Below are positions 14,559-24,000 of a stretch of DNA of 35,071 nt, piece after piece. The stretch's first letter is position 1. Each line of letters starts with the position of its first letter. A program made the position numbers and the translations under genes. The stretch comes from JACRPI01 sp964385055 (GTDB lineage: Archaea > Nanobdellota > Nanobdellia > Woesearchaeales > DSVV01), in assembly GCA_964385055.1 (NCBI GenBank), contig CAYLMH010000013.1:1-35071 (forward strand). Direction: 5' to 3'. The notes beneath the pieces were generated by a model that saw nothing but the letters and a program-made list of their open reading frames with translations, was not told where the DNA came from and ran no database searches.

Positions 14559-15580
14559 GAAAAACAGTTTTTTTTATAAACTGTATTCTTTCATTGCTTC
14601 TTCTTAGTGTTGCGGCTGTTGCGTATCCTGAAGTAGGACACCAGTTCTATGGGTATGCAGGAAGTGGCAGTACAGTCACTGTAACAGATGGCGACCTCAC
14701 ATTCACCACATCAGTCGATAGTGATGGCTATTATGGATATGATTCTCTTTTTTTCATTGACGCGGCATCTGATGATATGGAAGGTGCAGAAGAAGGAGAC
14801 ACGTTGACATTTTCTCTTGATGACACAGAAATCACCACATACACATTTTCCATAGGTGGCGTTACAAAGCTTGACTTTGAAGATGATCCAGCAACTTCTT
14901 CTGTGGAAACAGCAGAAAGTTCTTCTGAGAGCGATTCAAGTTCAACAGACAGTTCAAGTGATGATGACGATAGTGCTTCGGATGACGATAGCGATTCAGA
15001 TGACGATGATTCAAGCAGTGGTGGCGGACGAAAATCTTCCAGTTCATCAACAGATGATGAAGCAGAAGATTGCAGTCATAAATGGACATGTAAATCATGG
15101 GGCGCTTGTGAAGAAAATGGTTTCCAAACAAGAACCTGTTATTATGTAGGAGATTGCACACAAGAAGGAAATCAAAGTGATACACGACAGCGATGCACCT
15201 ATGTTGCTCCTGAAGAAGAGCCTGTTCTTGAGGAAGAAGAGCCAACCTGTGATGACGGCGTCCAAAATCAAGGAGAACGAGGAAAAGATTGCGGTGGTCC
15301 TTGTGATGCTTGTCCAACAACAGCGCCTGTTGTAGAAGAGCCAAAAACAAACTGGTTGTATATTGGTCTTGCAATATTCCTCTTGTTACTGATTATTGCA
15401 ATTATTCTTGCGCATAAATACAAAGATAAGTTATTGCCTTATTGGGAAAAGTTCAAGAGCAAGTTAGGCATAAAACCAAAAGCAGCGCCAGTTGCTCCAC
15501 AAGCAATGCAGCGTCCTGCTGCGCAATATCCGCAGTATCAGCAGCAGTATAGGCCGCAATATCCACAGGTCAAGAAATAA
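14555..15580 (+). CDS. Surface protein with Ser/Asp-rich linker, Cys modules and C-terminal TM anchor
   Basis: 341 aa, overlapping the previous gene by 4 nt (ATGA). A signal peptide (about residues 1-22) is followed by a beta domain (HQFYGYAGSGSTVTVTDG) and then a low-complexity Ser/Asp tract, probably an extended or calcium-binding spacer. A thrombospondin-like W-x-C-x2-W-G-x-C motif follows (WTCKSWGACEENGFQTRTC), then CDDGVQNQGERGKDCGGPC. One TM helix (NWLYIGLAIFLLLLIIAII) precedes a cytoplasmic tail with KSKLGIKPK and a Pro/Gln/Tyr-rich end. Type I orientation is inferred. The two-gene operon suggests that this protein and the lipoprotein act together on the cell surface. Confidence 0.8.
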   Translation: MRKTVFFINCILSLLLLSVAAVAYPEVGHQFYGYAGSGSTVTVTDGDLTFTTSVDSDGYYGYDSLFFIDAASDDMEGAEEGDTLTFSLDDTEITTYTFSIGGVTKLDFEDDPATSSVETAESSSESDSSSTDSSSDDDDSASDDDSDSDDDDSSSGGGRKSSSSSTDDEAEDCSHKWTCKSWGACEENGFQTRTCYYVGDCTQEGNQSDTRQRCTYVAPEEEPVLEEEEPTCDDGVQNQGERGKDCGGPCDACPTTAPVVEEPKTNWLYIGLAIFLLLLIIAIILAHKYKDKLLPYWEKFKSKLGIKPKAAPVAPQAMQRPAAQYPQYQQQYRPQYPQVKK

Positions 15581-15583
15581 TTC

Positions 15584-15594
15584 TCTTTTTTTCT
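15584..15594 (+). terminator. T-rich terminator after the surface-protein operon
   Basis: tctttttttct follows the TAA by 3 nt. Archaeal termination needs only oligo-T. The 15581-15744 gap between the convergent genes is very AT-rich and shows no further gene; the A-rich part at 15718-15741 would serve the opposite strand. Confidence 0.6.
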
Positions 15595-15744
15595 ATTGTA
15601 TTCACGCACTAGTTCTCTCTCCAAATATTCGCTCAGCAAAGACCTTGTATATAATTCATCTATTTTTATTTATATCTATAAAAATTAAATTTATTTCATA
15701 TAGAAATATATTTGTGAAAGATAAAATATAAAAAAGTAAAAAGA

Positions 15745-18700
15745 CTATTCCTTCTTCTCATGATCCTTATCTTCAGGAGCGTGTGGATCATTGTGAAACT
15801 TTTTGACAAACGCGCCCATCACTAAGGAAAGAATAATGAGGAAAATAATAGATCCTAAGATGATCCATGGCACATAACTGTTTGTTTCAGTTGTTCCTTG
15901 AGTTTCTTCTGCAGCGGTTTCCTGAATAGTTTCTTCAGTGCTTTCTTCCTGAGTCGCTTCTTCTTGTTCAGCACTATTCTGTTCTTTCTCAGGAATTACT
16001 TCTTCAACAGCAGGAGTTTCTTGTTCAGCAACAACAACTTTGAACAGTGGGCTTTCAACAGCGCCGCCTTTCTCATCATCTGCGGCAAAACGAATGGTCG
16101 TTTCTCCTGTCCAATCTTGTTCAGGAGTGAGCAGTGCGATTGCCCCTTCAACAAGCGCAGTAAGATGTTCCCCTGCAGTTGCAGTATAGACGAGTGCATC
16201 ATCATCAGCGTCACTAAAGTATTGCTCCAAATCCAAAGAATACACAGAGTTTTTTGGAAGAGTGATAACAAAGTCTCCAGCAGTCTGACTTTCCGTATCA
16301 AAGATAGGACTCTCTTGAACAGTCTCTTCAGCAATTTCTTGCTGAGAAGACTCTTCTTCAGCAGGTTCTTCATCGCTTGTTTCTACAGGTTGAATAATAG
16401 ATTTTTTCTGTGAAAGACTGAGGAAGACAACATCAATGCCTTGCTTTTCAAGTTCCCTTTTGATTTTGTAAATGTCTGTATTGTCAGTAGTCTGCATGTC
16501 GCTGATTAAGACAATTCGGCCTTCTTCTCCGTTGAGCTGCTCAGCAGCATAATACAGCGCCTTTCCAAGATTAGATTGGGTGTCGAGTGGGCGAAGATTT
16601 TTGATCACTTTCAGCGCAGTTTCGCTGTCCACATTTCGTCGAATTACAATAGGGTTCTTTCCAACAATCATAACACAGTAGGTTCCTTTTTCCTGGATAT
16701 AGGTTTGTGCAGCGATCACTCCTCGTTCAAAGCGTGTTTTGCCGCTTTCAACAATTTGTCCACTTAAGCTGACATCAAATGCAAGAATTGTTTTAAACGT
16801 GCTTGAGGTTATCTCCGGAACAACAATTTCTTCTTCAGGTTGTTGTTCTTCAAGCTGTTCTTTTTCTTCTTCAAGAGAATCAATTTCTTCCTGAATGTTT
16901 TCAACAACTTCTTCTGTTTCTTGATTCTGCTCAAGAGAGAGTGTTGCAATAAGTGCTTGCAATGCTTTAATCTGTTCTTCAAGCGCGTCAATTCGCTCTT
17001 CTAATGCTTTTGTATTATCATCTTCTTCAGTAGGTTCTGTCTGTTTGTCAAGAAGATCTTGAAGTTGTTTTTCAAGCGCTTTAATCTGTTCTTCCAATGC
17101 AGTAATCTGCTCAAGGAGTTTCTGTTGATCATCACTCTCCTCTTGTGCTGCTGCTTCAGACATCGCAAAAAGTTTTTCTTCGAGAGATGCAATTTGTTCT
17201 TGAAGAAGTGTAATCTGTTCTTCAAGTGCAGCGGTTTCAGAAGTTTCTGTTTCTTCAACAGCAGTTTCTTCCTGTTCATTCGTTGCGTTCTGCTGCGTTA
17301 AAAATTTGCTTGCGTCTTCTTTGTAATTGTTGTAGAGGAAATACATTCCTGCAGTAAGACCGCCAAGGAGCAAGAGGAGCAAAAAGATAATCCAAAGCCA
17401 TTTCAAGAATGGTTTTACTTTCTCCCATGTAGTCACATTCCAGAATTTGTTCCAGAAGCCAGCGATACTGCTTTCTTTTTTAGGTTTGGTCTTCCCTGTA
17501 CTCTTTTTTTGTTTGTTGCGAAGCTTGAAATACCAGACAAGGAATGCAAGTAATAATAAGATTCCTAACGCAATCAATGCAGTTGCCCAGTTGTAGAAGA
17601 GCGTTGGAATAGTTCGTGCTTCTTCAGCGCTATCAGATCCAGCAGCAATGCGCGCGTCGTATTTTTCTTTGACAATAGGATATGCAAGTACTCCTATGAG
17701 AAGCAGGAGCAAGAATAATCCAAGAAGTGCCCAGAGTAAATGTTTGTGTTTACCAGCCCAGGTCATCAATTGGTGTTCTTTTCCGCCTTTTCCTTTTTGT
17801 CCTTTTTTTGTATAAAGGAAATAGCCGACAATAAGGATTGCGAGGAGCACTGCTCCAAGTAAAGTAACGAGTGTCCATTTTAACCATGCAGGAAGTCCTT
17901 CATCAGAAGTACACTGTTGAATTTCTACCGTAAACGGGATAACACTTTCAAGATCTCCGCGAAGTGTTTCTGCTTTGAGTGCAAAAGAGTAGGTGCCGAT
18001 AGGTGCAGCGACACTGTTCACAACAAGGCTTGTGGTATGATCTTGATCGCCTTTGAGTTTAATGTAGGGTTCTGCCGCAGTAATCCAATCTTCAGCATCT
18101 TCAATAAACACATGATATTCATTGCTAATGTCGCCAGAGTTTTGGATATTGACTGGAATGACCGCAGGATCTTCTTGGCAGAGGACATAGGTCGTGTCCG
18201 CTTTTGGCGTGAACGTGACCGTCATTGGCTCATCTGAACTAAAGATAAGCGCTTCACCAAGAGCAATGTTATAGACGTAACATGCCTGTTGAACGTCTAA
18301 GGCAAGAGGAAGTTCTGCAGTGTAGCCGCTTTGGCTTGTTTCAGCAACTAACGTGAACGAGAATTCTCCATAGATAGAACATGCCATGCGAAGGTATGCG
18401 TAAATATCTTGATGTTCTCCAGGAGCAAGAGTGACTTGATATTCTGAAAGATCATAATATGCAGGATCCATATCCGCGAGCCAGAGGGAATAGGTTTCTG
18501 TGCTGCTGCCGCTGTTTGCGAGATCAAAGACATACACCCCAACGCTGCACGGGCAGGTTTGTTGAGAAGTGGTATATGCGTTTAATGCGATGTTAGGACA
18601 TTCGCCGACAGTAATTGTTTGCTCAATAACTTTTGTGTCTGAATAGGGTGAGGTAATGGTGAGAGCATAGCTGAATTCACCAGCAACAGTAGTGCTTGGA

Positions 18701-19068
18701 GTGATGTAATAAACCACAGTGCTTTCTTCGCCTGGTTGAAGAGTAATGCCTTGTTGTCCAATAGAGATCCATGATGCAACAGCTGCGTCATCGCTGCTTG
18801 CGCTGATATAATACGTATCTGCGACAGTTCCTTGATTACGGAGGACGAGTTGTTGCACTGTTGCTGCGCCTGCGCAAACAGTGCTATCCGCATTTCCAAA
18901 AGCTGCTGCGCTATACGCTGCAACAGTTGCGCCAGTGGTTTGGAAGCTGACTGTTTCTTTTCCTGAAAGAAGTGGAAGTGTGCTCAGAAGCATTATACTC
19001 ACAAGTATAAATAAAATAAAGAGTCGTTGAAAAGTACTAGAGCTCGAAGTCATCCCTTTGTTTGTCAT
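15745..19068 (-). CDS. Multi-TM surface protein with beta-sandwich ectodomain, coiled coil and VWA-like domain
   Basis: 1107 aa. The signal/anchor helix is at about 15-35. Residues 55-385 contain three or four NEW3/COG1470-like beta-sandwich repeats (LRNQGTVADTYYISA; ITLQPGEESTVVYYITP; VNIQNSGDISNEYHV). TM helices lie at about 394-420, 443-463, 488-513 and 553-580. An acidic coiled coil (about 612-745) repeats LEEQI-KAL heptads. A VWA-like domain (about 756-890) has D765-V-S-L-S769, T830 and D857 in MIDAS positions. An Ig/cadherin-like module (about 930-1015) with DADDDALVYTATAG follows, then a Glu/Thr linker, a TM at 1065-1090 and a charged tail. Start ATG 19068 has ggggg 5-9 nt upstream. 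The stop is TAG. It may be a cell-envelope assembly or adhesion hub; function unknown. Confidence 0.82.
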   Translation of the reverse strand: MTNKGMTSSSSTFQRLFILFILVSIMLLSTLPLLSGKETVSFQTTGATVAAYSAAAFGNADSTVCAGAATVQQLVLRNQGTVADTYYISASSDDAAVASWISIGQQGITLQPGEESTVVYYITPSTTVAGEFSYALTITSPYSDTKVIEQTITVGECPNIALNAYTTSQQTCPCSVGVYVFDLANSGSSTETYSLWLADMDPAYYDLSEYQVTLAPGEHQDIYAYLRMACSIYGEFSFTLVAETSQSGYTAELPLALDVQQACYVYNIALGEALIFSSDEPMTVTFTPKADTTYVLCQEDPAVIPVNIQNSGDISNEYHVFIEDAEDWITAAEPYIKLKGDQDHTTSLVVNSVAAPIGTYSFALKAETLRGDLESVIPFTVEIQQCTSDEGLPAWLKWTLVTLLGAVLLAILIVGYFLYTKKGQKGKGGKEHQLMTWAGKHKHLLWALLGLFLLLLLIGVLAYPIVKEKYDARIAAGSDSAEEARTIPTLFYNWATALIALGILLLLAFLVWYFKLRNKQKKSTGKTKPKKESSIAGFWNKFWNVTTWEKVKPFLKWLWIIFLLLLLLGGLTAGMYFLYNNYKEDASKFLTQQNATNEQEETAVEETETSETAALEEQITLLQEQIASLEEKLFAMSEAAAQEESDDQQKLLEQITALEEQIKALEKQLQDLLDKQTEPTEEDDNTKALEERIDALEEQIKALQALIATLSLEQNQETEEVVENIQEEIDSLEEEKEQLEEQQPEEEIVVPEITSSTFKTILAFDVSLSGQIVESGKTRFERGVIAAQTYIQEKGTYCVMIVGKNPIVIRRNVDSETALKVIKNLRPLDTQSNLGKALYYAAEQLNGEEGRIVLISDMQTTDNTDIYKIKRELEKQGIDVVFLSLSQKKSIIQPVETSDEEPAEEESSQQEIAEETVQESPIFDTESQTAGDFVITLPKNSVYSLDLEQYFSDADDDALVYTATAGEHLTALVEGAIALLTPEQDWTGETTIRFAADDEKGGAVESPLFKVVVAEQETPAVEEVIPEKEQNSAEQEEATQEESTEETIQETAAEETQGTTETNSYVPWIILGSIIFLIILSLVMGAFVKKFHNDPHAPEDKDHEKKE

Positions 19069-19122
19069 CAGTATCCCCCAAATATAATTGATTACTCGTC
19101 AGAGACTAGGGAAGTTTATTCT

Positions 19123-19132
19123 CCTTATAAAT
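19123..19132 (-). promoter_or_regulatory. TATA box of the VWA-protein gene
   Basis: On the minus strand gcatttataagg, about 60 nt before the ATG at 19068. Initiation near 19100 would leave a short leader containing the tgggggat ribosome site. Confidence 0.5.
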
Positions 19133-19200
19133 GCTACGAAAATAGGAGGACAGAGAATTTACAACATTCATTATTTAGTCAGGATAAAAATCAAAATAAC

Positions 19201-19224
19201 CCCATTGCACTTTGGTGCAATGGG
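19201..19224. repeat. 10-bp perfect hairpin
   Basis: cccattgcac (19201-19210) and gtgcaatggg (19215-19224) are exact complements around a 4-nt loop. It lies in the 486-nt gap between two minus-strand genes and has no T-run on either side. Confidence 0.75.
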
Positions 19225-19267
19225 TCCCCCTGACAATTTGTGTTTGCTAGTGCGTGTTTGGAGTTAA

Positions 19268-19394
19268 CAAAAAACAACAAGGCGCAAACTGAGTGTAGAG
19301 GAAATTCCCACCCTTTGTATGGGAATTTCCTTTACGAATAGGACATTTTTCGAAGAAAAATGGCCGTGTTTGCTGCCATTGTTGTTGTTTTTTG
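19268..19394. other. Candidate structured RNA or MITE-like element (three-helix arrangement)
   Basis: The outer helix is 19268-19280 with 19382-19394 (13 exact pairs). After a right-side bulge it continues as ggc-gcaaac (19281-19289) with gtttgc-t-gcc (19368-19377). Inside lie two hairpins: 19299-19310 with 19320-19331 (12 exact pairs, 9-nt loop), and 19344-19351 with 19355-19362 (8 exact pairs, 3-nt loop, extendable by gg/cc after one mismatch). Together they form a closed three-way junction. No ORF of note crosses it. The strand is undetermined. It could be a non-coding RNA, a 5'/3' UTR structure, or a miniature element whose ends are the inverted repeats. Confidence 0.55.
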
Positions 19395-19490
19395 CTCACA
19401 GAATTACAGTACCAAGATAATAAAATCAAATGAATAAAGAAAAGTATCATGAAGAGAATATTCAAAAAAATCGAGAAAATAAAAAACTCC

Positions 19491-19527
19491 GAAGAAAAAT
19501 AAAAGAAAAAAAATAAAAGAAAAAAGG
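19491..19527 (-). terminator. T-rich terminator after the S-layer-like gene
   Basis: On the minus strand this is a series of T-runs (about 6-8 T each, interrupted by single C or A) starting about 30 nt after the TAA at 19555-19557. Confidence 0.6.
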
Positions 19528-19554
19528 AGTAACGAAAGGAAAAGCGAATCGTAC

Positions 19555-20847
19555 TTAGTAGTACGTTTTACTTTCTTTTTCGTCTTCTTCGTCATCTTGG
19601 CGTAATTTGTTGACAACAACAATTAATCCAAGGATAACAAGCAAGATAGCAAGTACTGCTAATCCTACCATAAGACCTTTCTTCACACTGTCAGAGCTGC
19701 TTGTTTCTTCAGCTTCAGCAGGAGCACCTTCAACATTTGCTGTTAAAAGCATCTGTTTCAAAGCTTCACTGCCTGCGCTTACTGTCACTGCAAATGTGTA
19801 GCTTCCTGAAGCTTCTTCATTTGCGGAAACAAACAAGTAAACAGTTTGTGTTTCGCCTTCACCAAGAACAACAACGTTGCTTGGGTCAATGCGGACGCTT
19901 CCCCAACTATCGTAACCAGAAACGCTAACAACATATGTTTTAGCTTCTCCAGCTGCATTAGTCAATGTAATTGGGTAAACTGCTCCACCTTGGCCAGCTG
20001 TCATGTCCTGAGCTTCTGGTCCAACTGTGATAACTGTCTTTGATTCAACAGCTTCTTCAGTTGCTGTAGCTTCTTCAGCTGCTGTAACAGTTAATGAATA
20101 TTCTTCAGTAACAGTTTCATCGCCGTCATCGTAAGTAACACTTACTTCAACGTCGTATGTACCAGCTGCTGTTTCGCTTGGAACTCTGATGTACAATTCT
20201 TCACTTGAAACTGAGTCATCTTCGTCTACTTCATCGAGGTAGTCAGATGCGCTTAATCCAAGTTCTGGAATGCTTACTTTAACTTTAACGCCTTCATTGT
20301 CTTCTTCGTCACCAAAGTTTTCTACACGAACTGTAGTCAACAATGCTCGTCCTGCTTCAACAGTTAAGCCTGGTGAAAAGTCAACGTCTTTGATTGCAAA
20401 GCCATGTTCTACTGCTTCAATGTCAAGTTCGTATGTTTCTTCAACACAGTCGCCTGATCGTGGGCAGATGTAAACACGCAATGTGTAATAATCCTGAGTC
20501 ATATCCCAAGGGAAGTCTAGTGTCAATCGCTCAACATAAGTTTCTCCCACTTTGATTTCGTCAATATATTCTGTGTCACGGACGCGATCATTGCTGTCGT
20601 CATATCCGGTCAATTCTACTTCTACTTCAACTTCTTCAGCGTCTTCAAGAGCTGTGAAGTGAACTTTTACTTCAACGCCATCTTCTGGTCGTTCAAAGTT
20701 TCTGATTTCTGTGCTGCTTGATGGGCTGACTTCGTCATCGTCGAATTCAACTTCATCAATGCTTACTATTTGTGCACTAACACTTGCCATTGCGAAAATC
20801 GCAACAAGCAAAAGCATCAATGACGCAAACATTGCTTTTCCTTTCAT
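19555..20847 (-). CDS. S-layer-like secreted protein with C-terminal TM anchor
   Basis: About 430 aa from ATG 20845-20847. The signal peptide is MKGKAMFASLMLLLVAIFAM, ending SVSAQ. Very acidic beta-sandwich domains follow: one around VEVKVHFTALEDAEEVEVEV, a CARDB/NEW3-like one (TVEAGRALLTTVRVENFGDEED), and a third (AGQGGAVYPITLTNAAGEAK; VVLGEGETQTVYLFVSANEE). One TM helix (KKGLMVGLAVLAILLVILG) comes near the end, before an acidic cytosolic tail. This layout is common for putative S-layer proteins in small-genome archaea. The frame opens at a TTG (20862), but gggggt 6 nt before the ATG and the signal peptide fix 20847. The strong BRE/TATA suggests high expression. Confidence 0.82.
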   Translation of the reverse strand: MKGKAMFASLMLLLVAIFAMASVSAQIVSIDEVEFDDDEVSPSSSTEIRNFERPEDGVEVKVHFTALEDAEEVEVEVELTGYDDSNDRVRDTEYIDEIKVGETYVERLTLDFPWDMTQDYYTLRVYICPRSGDCVEETYELDIEAVEHGFAIKDVDFSPGLTVEAGRALLTTVRVENFGDEEDNEGVKVKVSIPELGLSASDYLDEVDEDDSVSSEELYIRVPSETAAGTYDVEVSVTYDDGDETVTEEYSLTVTAAEEATATEEAVESKTVITVGPEAQDMTAGQGGAVYPITLTNAAGEAKTYVVSVSGYDSWGSVRIDPSNVVVLGEGETQTVYLFVSANEEASGSYTFAVTVSAGSEALKQMLLTANVEGAPAEAEETSSSDSVKKGLMVGLAVLAILLVILGLIVVVNKLRQDDEEDEKESKTYY

Positions 20848-20923
20848 TTTTGTTACCCCCAATTTCCTCTATTTTTTTGTGAGTGTATAGAGTTACAAAC
20901 CACTCTTTTAGCCTATGTATTCA

Positions 20924-20958
20924 GTACTCATATTTAAATGTTTCGTTGATATGAGTAC
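20924..20958 (-). promoter_or_regulatory. BRE/TATA promoter of the S-layer-like gene, flanked by a 10-bp inverted repeat
   Basis: On the minus strand cgaaacatttaaata is a textbook BRE plus TATA (TATA at 20931-20939). It lies between gtactcatat (20924-20933) and atatgagtac (20949-20958), which are exact reverse complements. The repeat could be an operator controlling TBP/TFB access, or a hairpin ending the upstream PKD transcript. Confidence 0.6.
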
Positions 20959-21034
20959 ACTACAGTGGTTACTTTCCTTTACTATTGTAAAGTACTTGTT
21001 GATAGTCTATGCAGTGACAGTTTGTCATGCATAT

Positions 21035-24000
21035 CTATTCGACGATAATGTCTCGGTAAATAATACGTCTGACATCATCATCGCTGATTGTAATGCGGAC
21101 ATAATAAGTACCTGGTTCAGTGTCTGCTGGAATGGAAATACTGAGTACTTTCACTTCAGCTTCGCCAGCGTCTAAATCAAATTCTCCGCTGGTTTCGTAG
21201 ATACCAAGTTCCTGAATGATTGCATTGAACGTGACTGCGCTTTTGTCAATGTCAGCAATGTTTTCAGCGCCAACCCATAATTCAAGGTCGTCTCCTGCTT
21301 GAACTCTGCCATCATTGCTCATTGCGATACCATCAACATAGTAATGTCTGTTTGCAATGTTTTCAAGTTCATCGCCAACAGTGATTGTTACTGTGTCGCT
21401 GTCTGTGTCGCCATCTGCGTCTGTAACAGTCAATGTTGCAGTGTATGTTCCTTCAGCATCATAGTAATGTCCTGGATTTGCTCGTGTGGAACTTCCCCCT
21501 TCGCTGAATGTCCAGTAATAAGATAATGGTTCATTGCCTGAGCTTCCTTCTGAAGAGAACTGAACAAACAATGTTGGTTCTCCGCTTGTCGGAGTTGCGC
21601 TTGCAACTGCGATTGCTGGAAGATCTGCTTCAACAGTAATTACTTCAGTATCTGATGCAGTTTGTCCGTCAGCATCTGTTACTGTCAAAGTAACAGTGTA
21701 TGTGCCATCAACAGTGTACGTATACACTGGTGCTGCGTCAGTAGACGTGCTTCCATCGCCAAAGTCCCATGCGTAGGTAAATGGTTCAACACCATTTTCA
21801 ACGTCTGCGCTAAAGCTGACTGGAAGTGGCGCGATACCGCTTGTCGGATCAGCAACAATCGTTACTGTCATGACAGCAGGTTCTGCTGCTTCGCTAATAA
21901 TAATATCTTGAGTACATTGTGCAGTGTCGCCAGCATTGTCTGTTACGAGAACAGTCACTGGGTATGTATCTGCACTTGTGTATGTATATGTGGTACTATC
22001 AGTTGTTGTGCTGTCTGTACTTCCGTCTCCAAAGTCCCAATCATATTGAGCAATGGTTCCATCACTGTCTGTTGCAACAGCTTGGAATGTCACGACTTCG
22101 TCAACAGTTCCAGTTGTAGGGAATAAGCTACAGTCAACAGTAGGTGCAACGTTTGTAGTCGTTGTATCTTCTGTGATGTCAATGTCTTGGCTACAACTTG
22201 CGGTTGCGCCAGCATCGTCAGTCACTGTAACACTAATCGTGTATGTTCCTGCCGCGCTGTATGCTTTCTGTGTATTGTCAGCAGTTGTGCTATCAGTGCT
22301 TCCGTCTCCAAAGTCCCAATCATATTGAGCAATGGATCCGTCGCTGTCTGTCGCGTCAACGTCGAGTGTTAATATTTCATCAACAGTTCCTGCAATTTCT
22401 AAGACACTACAATCTACAGTAGGTGCGCTGTTCACAGTCACTGCGGTGATTGTTGCAGTGGTGGTACAGACTGCGCTGTTTCCTTCATCATCGAGAACAG
22501 TAAGAGTAACTGTGTAGACTCCTTCTGCGCTGTAGGTGTATATTGGATCCTCTTCGACAGAAGTGCTTCCGTCTCCAAAGTCCCAGATGTAAAAAATAAT
22601 TCCGCCATCAGCGTCAAAGCCGTAGCCATCAAAAGTAATGCTCTCGCCGAGTGTTGCACTGTATGGTCCACCGCAGGTTACGATCGGATCAAAATCCATA
22701 TCAGGAATATCAGGGAAATTCATAACCCAAATTCGAACTGATGCTGTATCATCGTCAGTTAATCCATCATTATCTGTAACAACAAGTGTTGCAGTGTAAA
22801 GACCGCTTGCGCTATACGTATGTGTTGGGCTTACGCCAGTGCCAGTGCTTCCGTCTCCAAAGTCCCATTCGTAGCTCACAATAGATCCTGAACCGTCTGG
22901 GTTTGTGTCGTAGCTGCCACTGCCGTCAAATGTAACGTCATAATCCATGCTCCAGTACATACCGAAGAATGAACCTCCAGCGTCTGCGACTGGTGGATAT
23001 GTTGTGTCAACATCATCGCCAGCAACATAGATAGTCAATGTTTCTGTTTCACCAAGGTTTGTGCTGTATTCGCAGTTGTCTGCAATACCATAAACAACAA
23101 TAGTGTTATCTCCTTCACTGACTGGAGTCCAAGAGAATGAATATTCTTCATAATCAACGTCGCTGTTTCCATCAACATCGCTAAATGCGTAATCAACATT
23201 TGCTTCGTCATCATACACAGTCACGTCAAGTGCTGTGTCGCGTGCGTCAAGATCGCCATCACTATCAACGCTGTTGGATAATTTGTCAAAGGTAACTGTA
23301 TATTCTACTCCTGTTTGGAGTTCTGTAACAGTTCCATCTGTAATTTCCTGAACAGCAAGATTGTCAATTAATGTATAACAGTATTCAACATCTTCTTCAG
23401 AAACAATTTCAAATTGTTCTGAGCTAGATTGTTCTTCAGCGCTTGCACATTGTGCATCTGTCACATATGTACTGACTGTTGCAATGTATGTTCCTTCTGA
23501 AGTAGGTGTATAACTAAACTGAACATTTTCGCTGTCTGCAGCTTGAATGTTTAATGTTTCTGTGTCTGAGTAAACAGGGACACTGATAGTGTTTTCAAAC
23601 ATAACAGCTCCAACAGTTACTTGTTTCACAATGGATAAGCTCACCACAGTTTCTGCTTTAAACCAGTCACCGTATGTGGAACTTCCATCGCCATAAGCGT
23701 AAATGCCAGAGTCTGAATATTCGAATGCGCTGTATGTGTCTGCTTCAAGAGCAGCTTCAACGTCAACATAAATTGGTTCATTTGGTGCTGCGCTGTTCGT
23801 CACGCTGAATGATTGGATTGTAGATCGGCAAATATCTTTCTTCTCAAGAGTAACGTCTGTTGCGCCGCTCCATCCATCGCCTGTAAGATAGAATGGTTGG
23901 TAATTAGGTAAATAACTATCGCTTTCTTCTGCGAATGCGTATGCGACAAACCACGTTGTGGAACTAACGCCAGGAATGCTTAATACTGCATCGTTTGTAG

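Noticed and set aside
19290..19400. RNase P RNA-like motif (gaggaaatt ... acagaa)
   Set aside because: The gaggaaa part lies inside a perfect simple hairpin, the element is far too short, and the P4 pairing and other conserved regions are missing.
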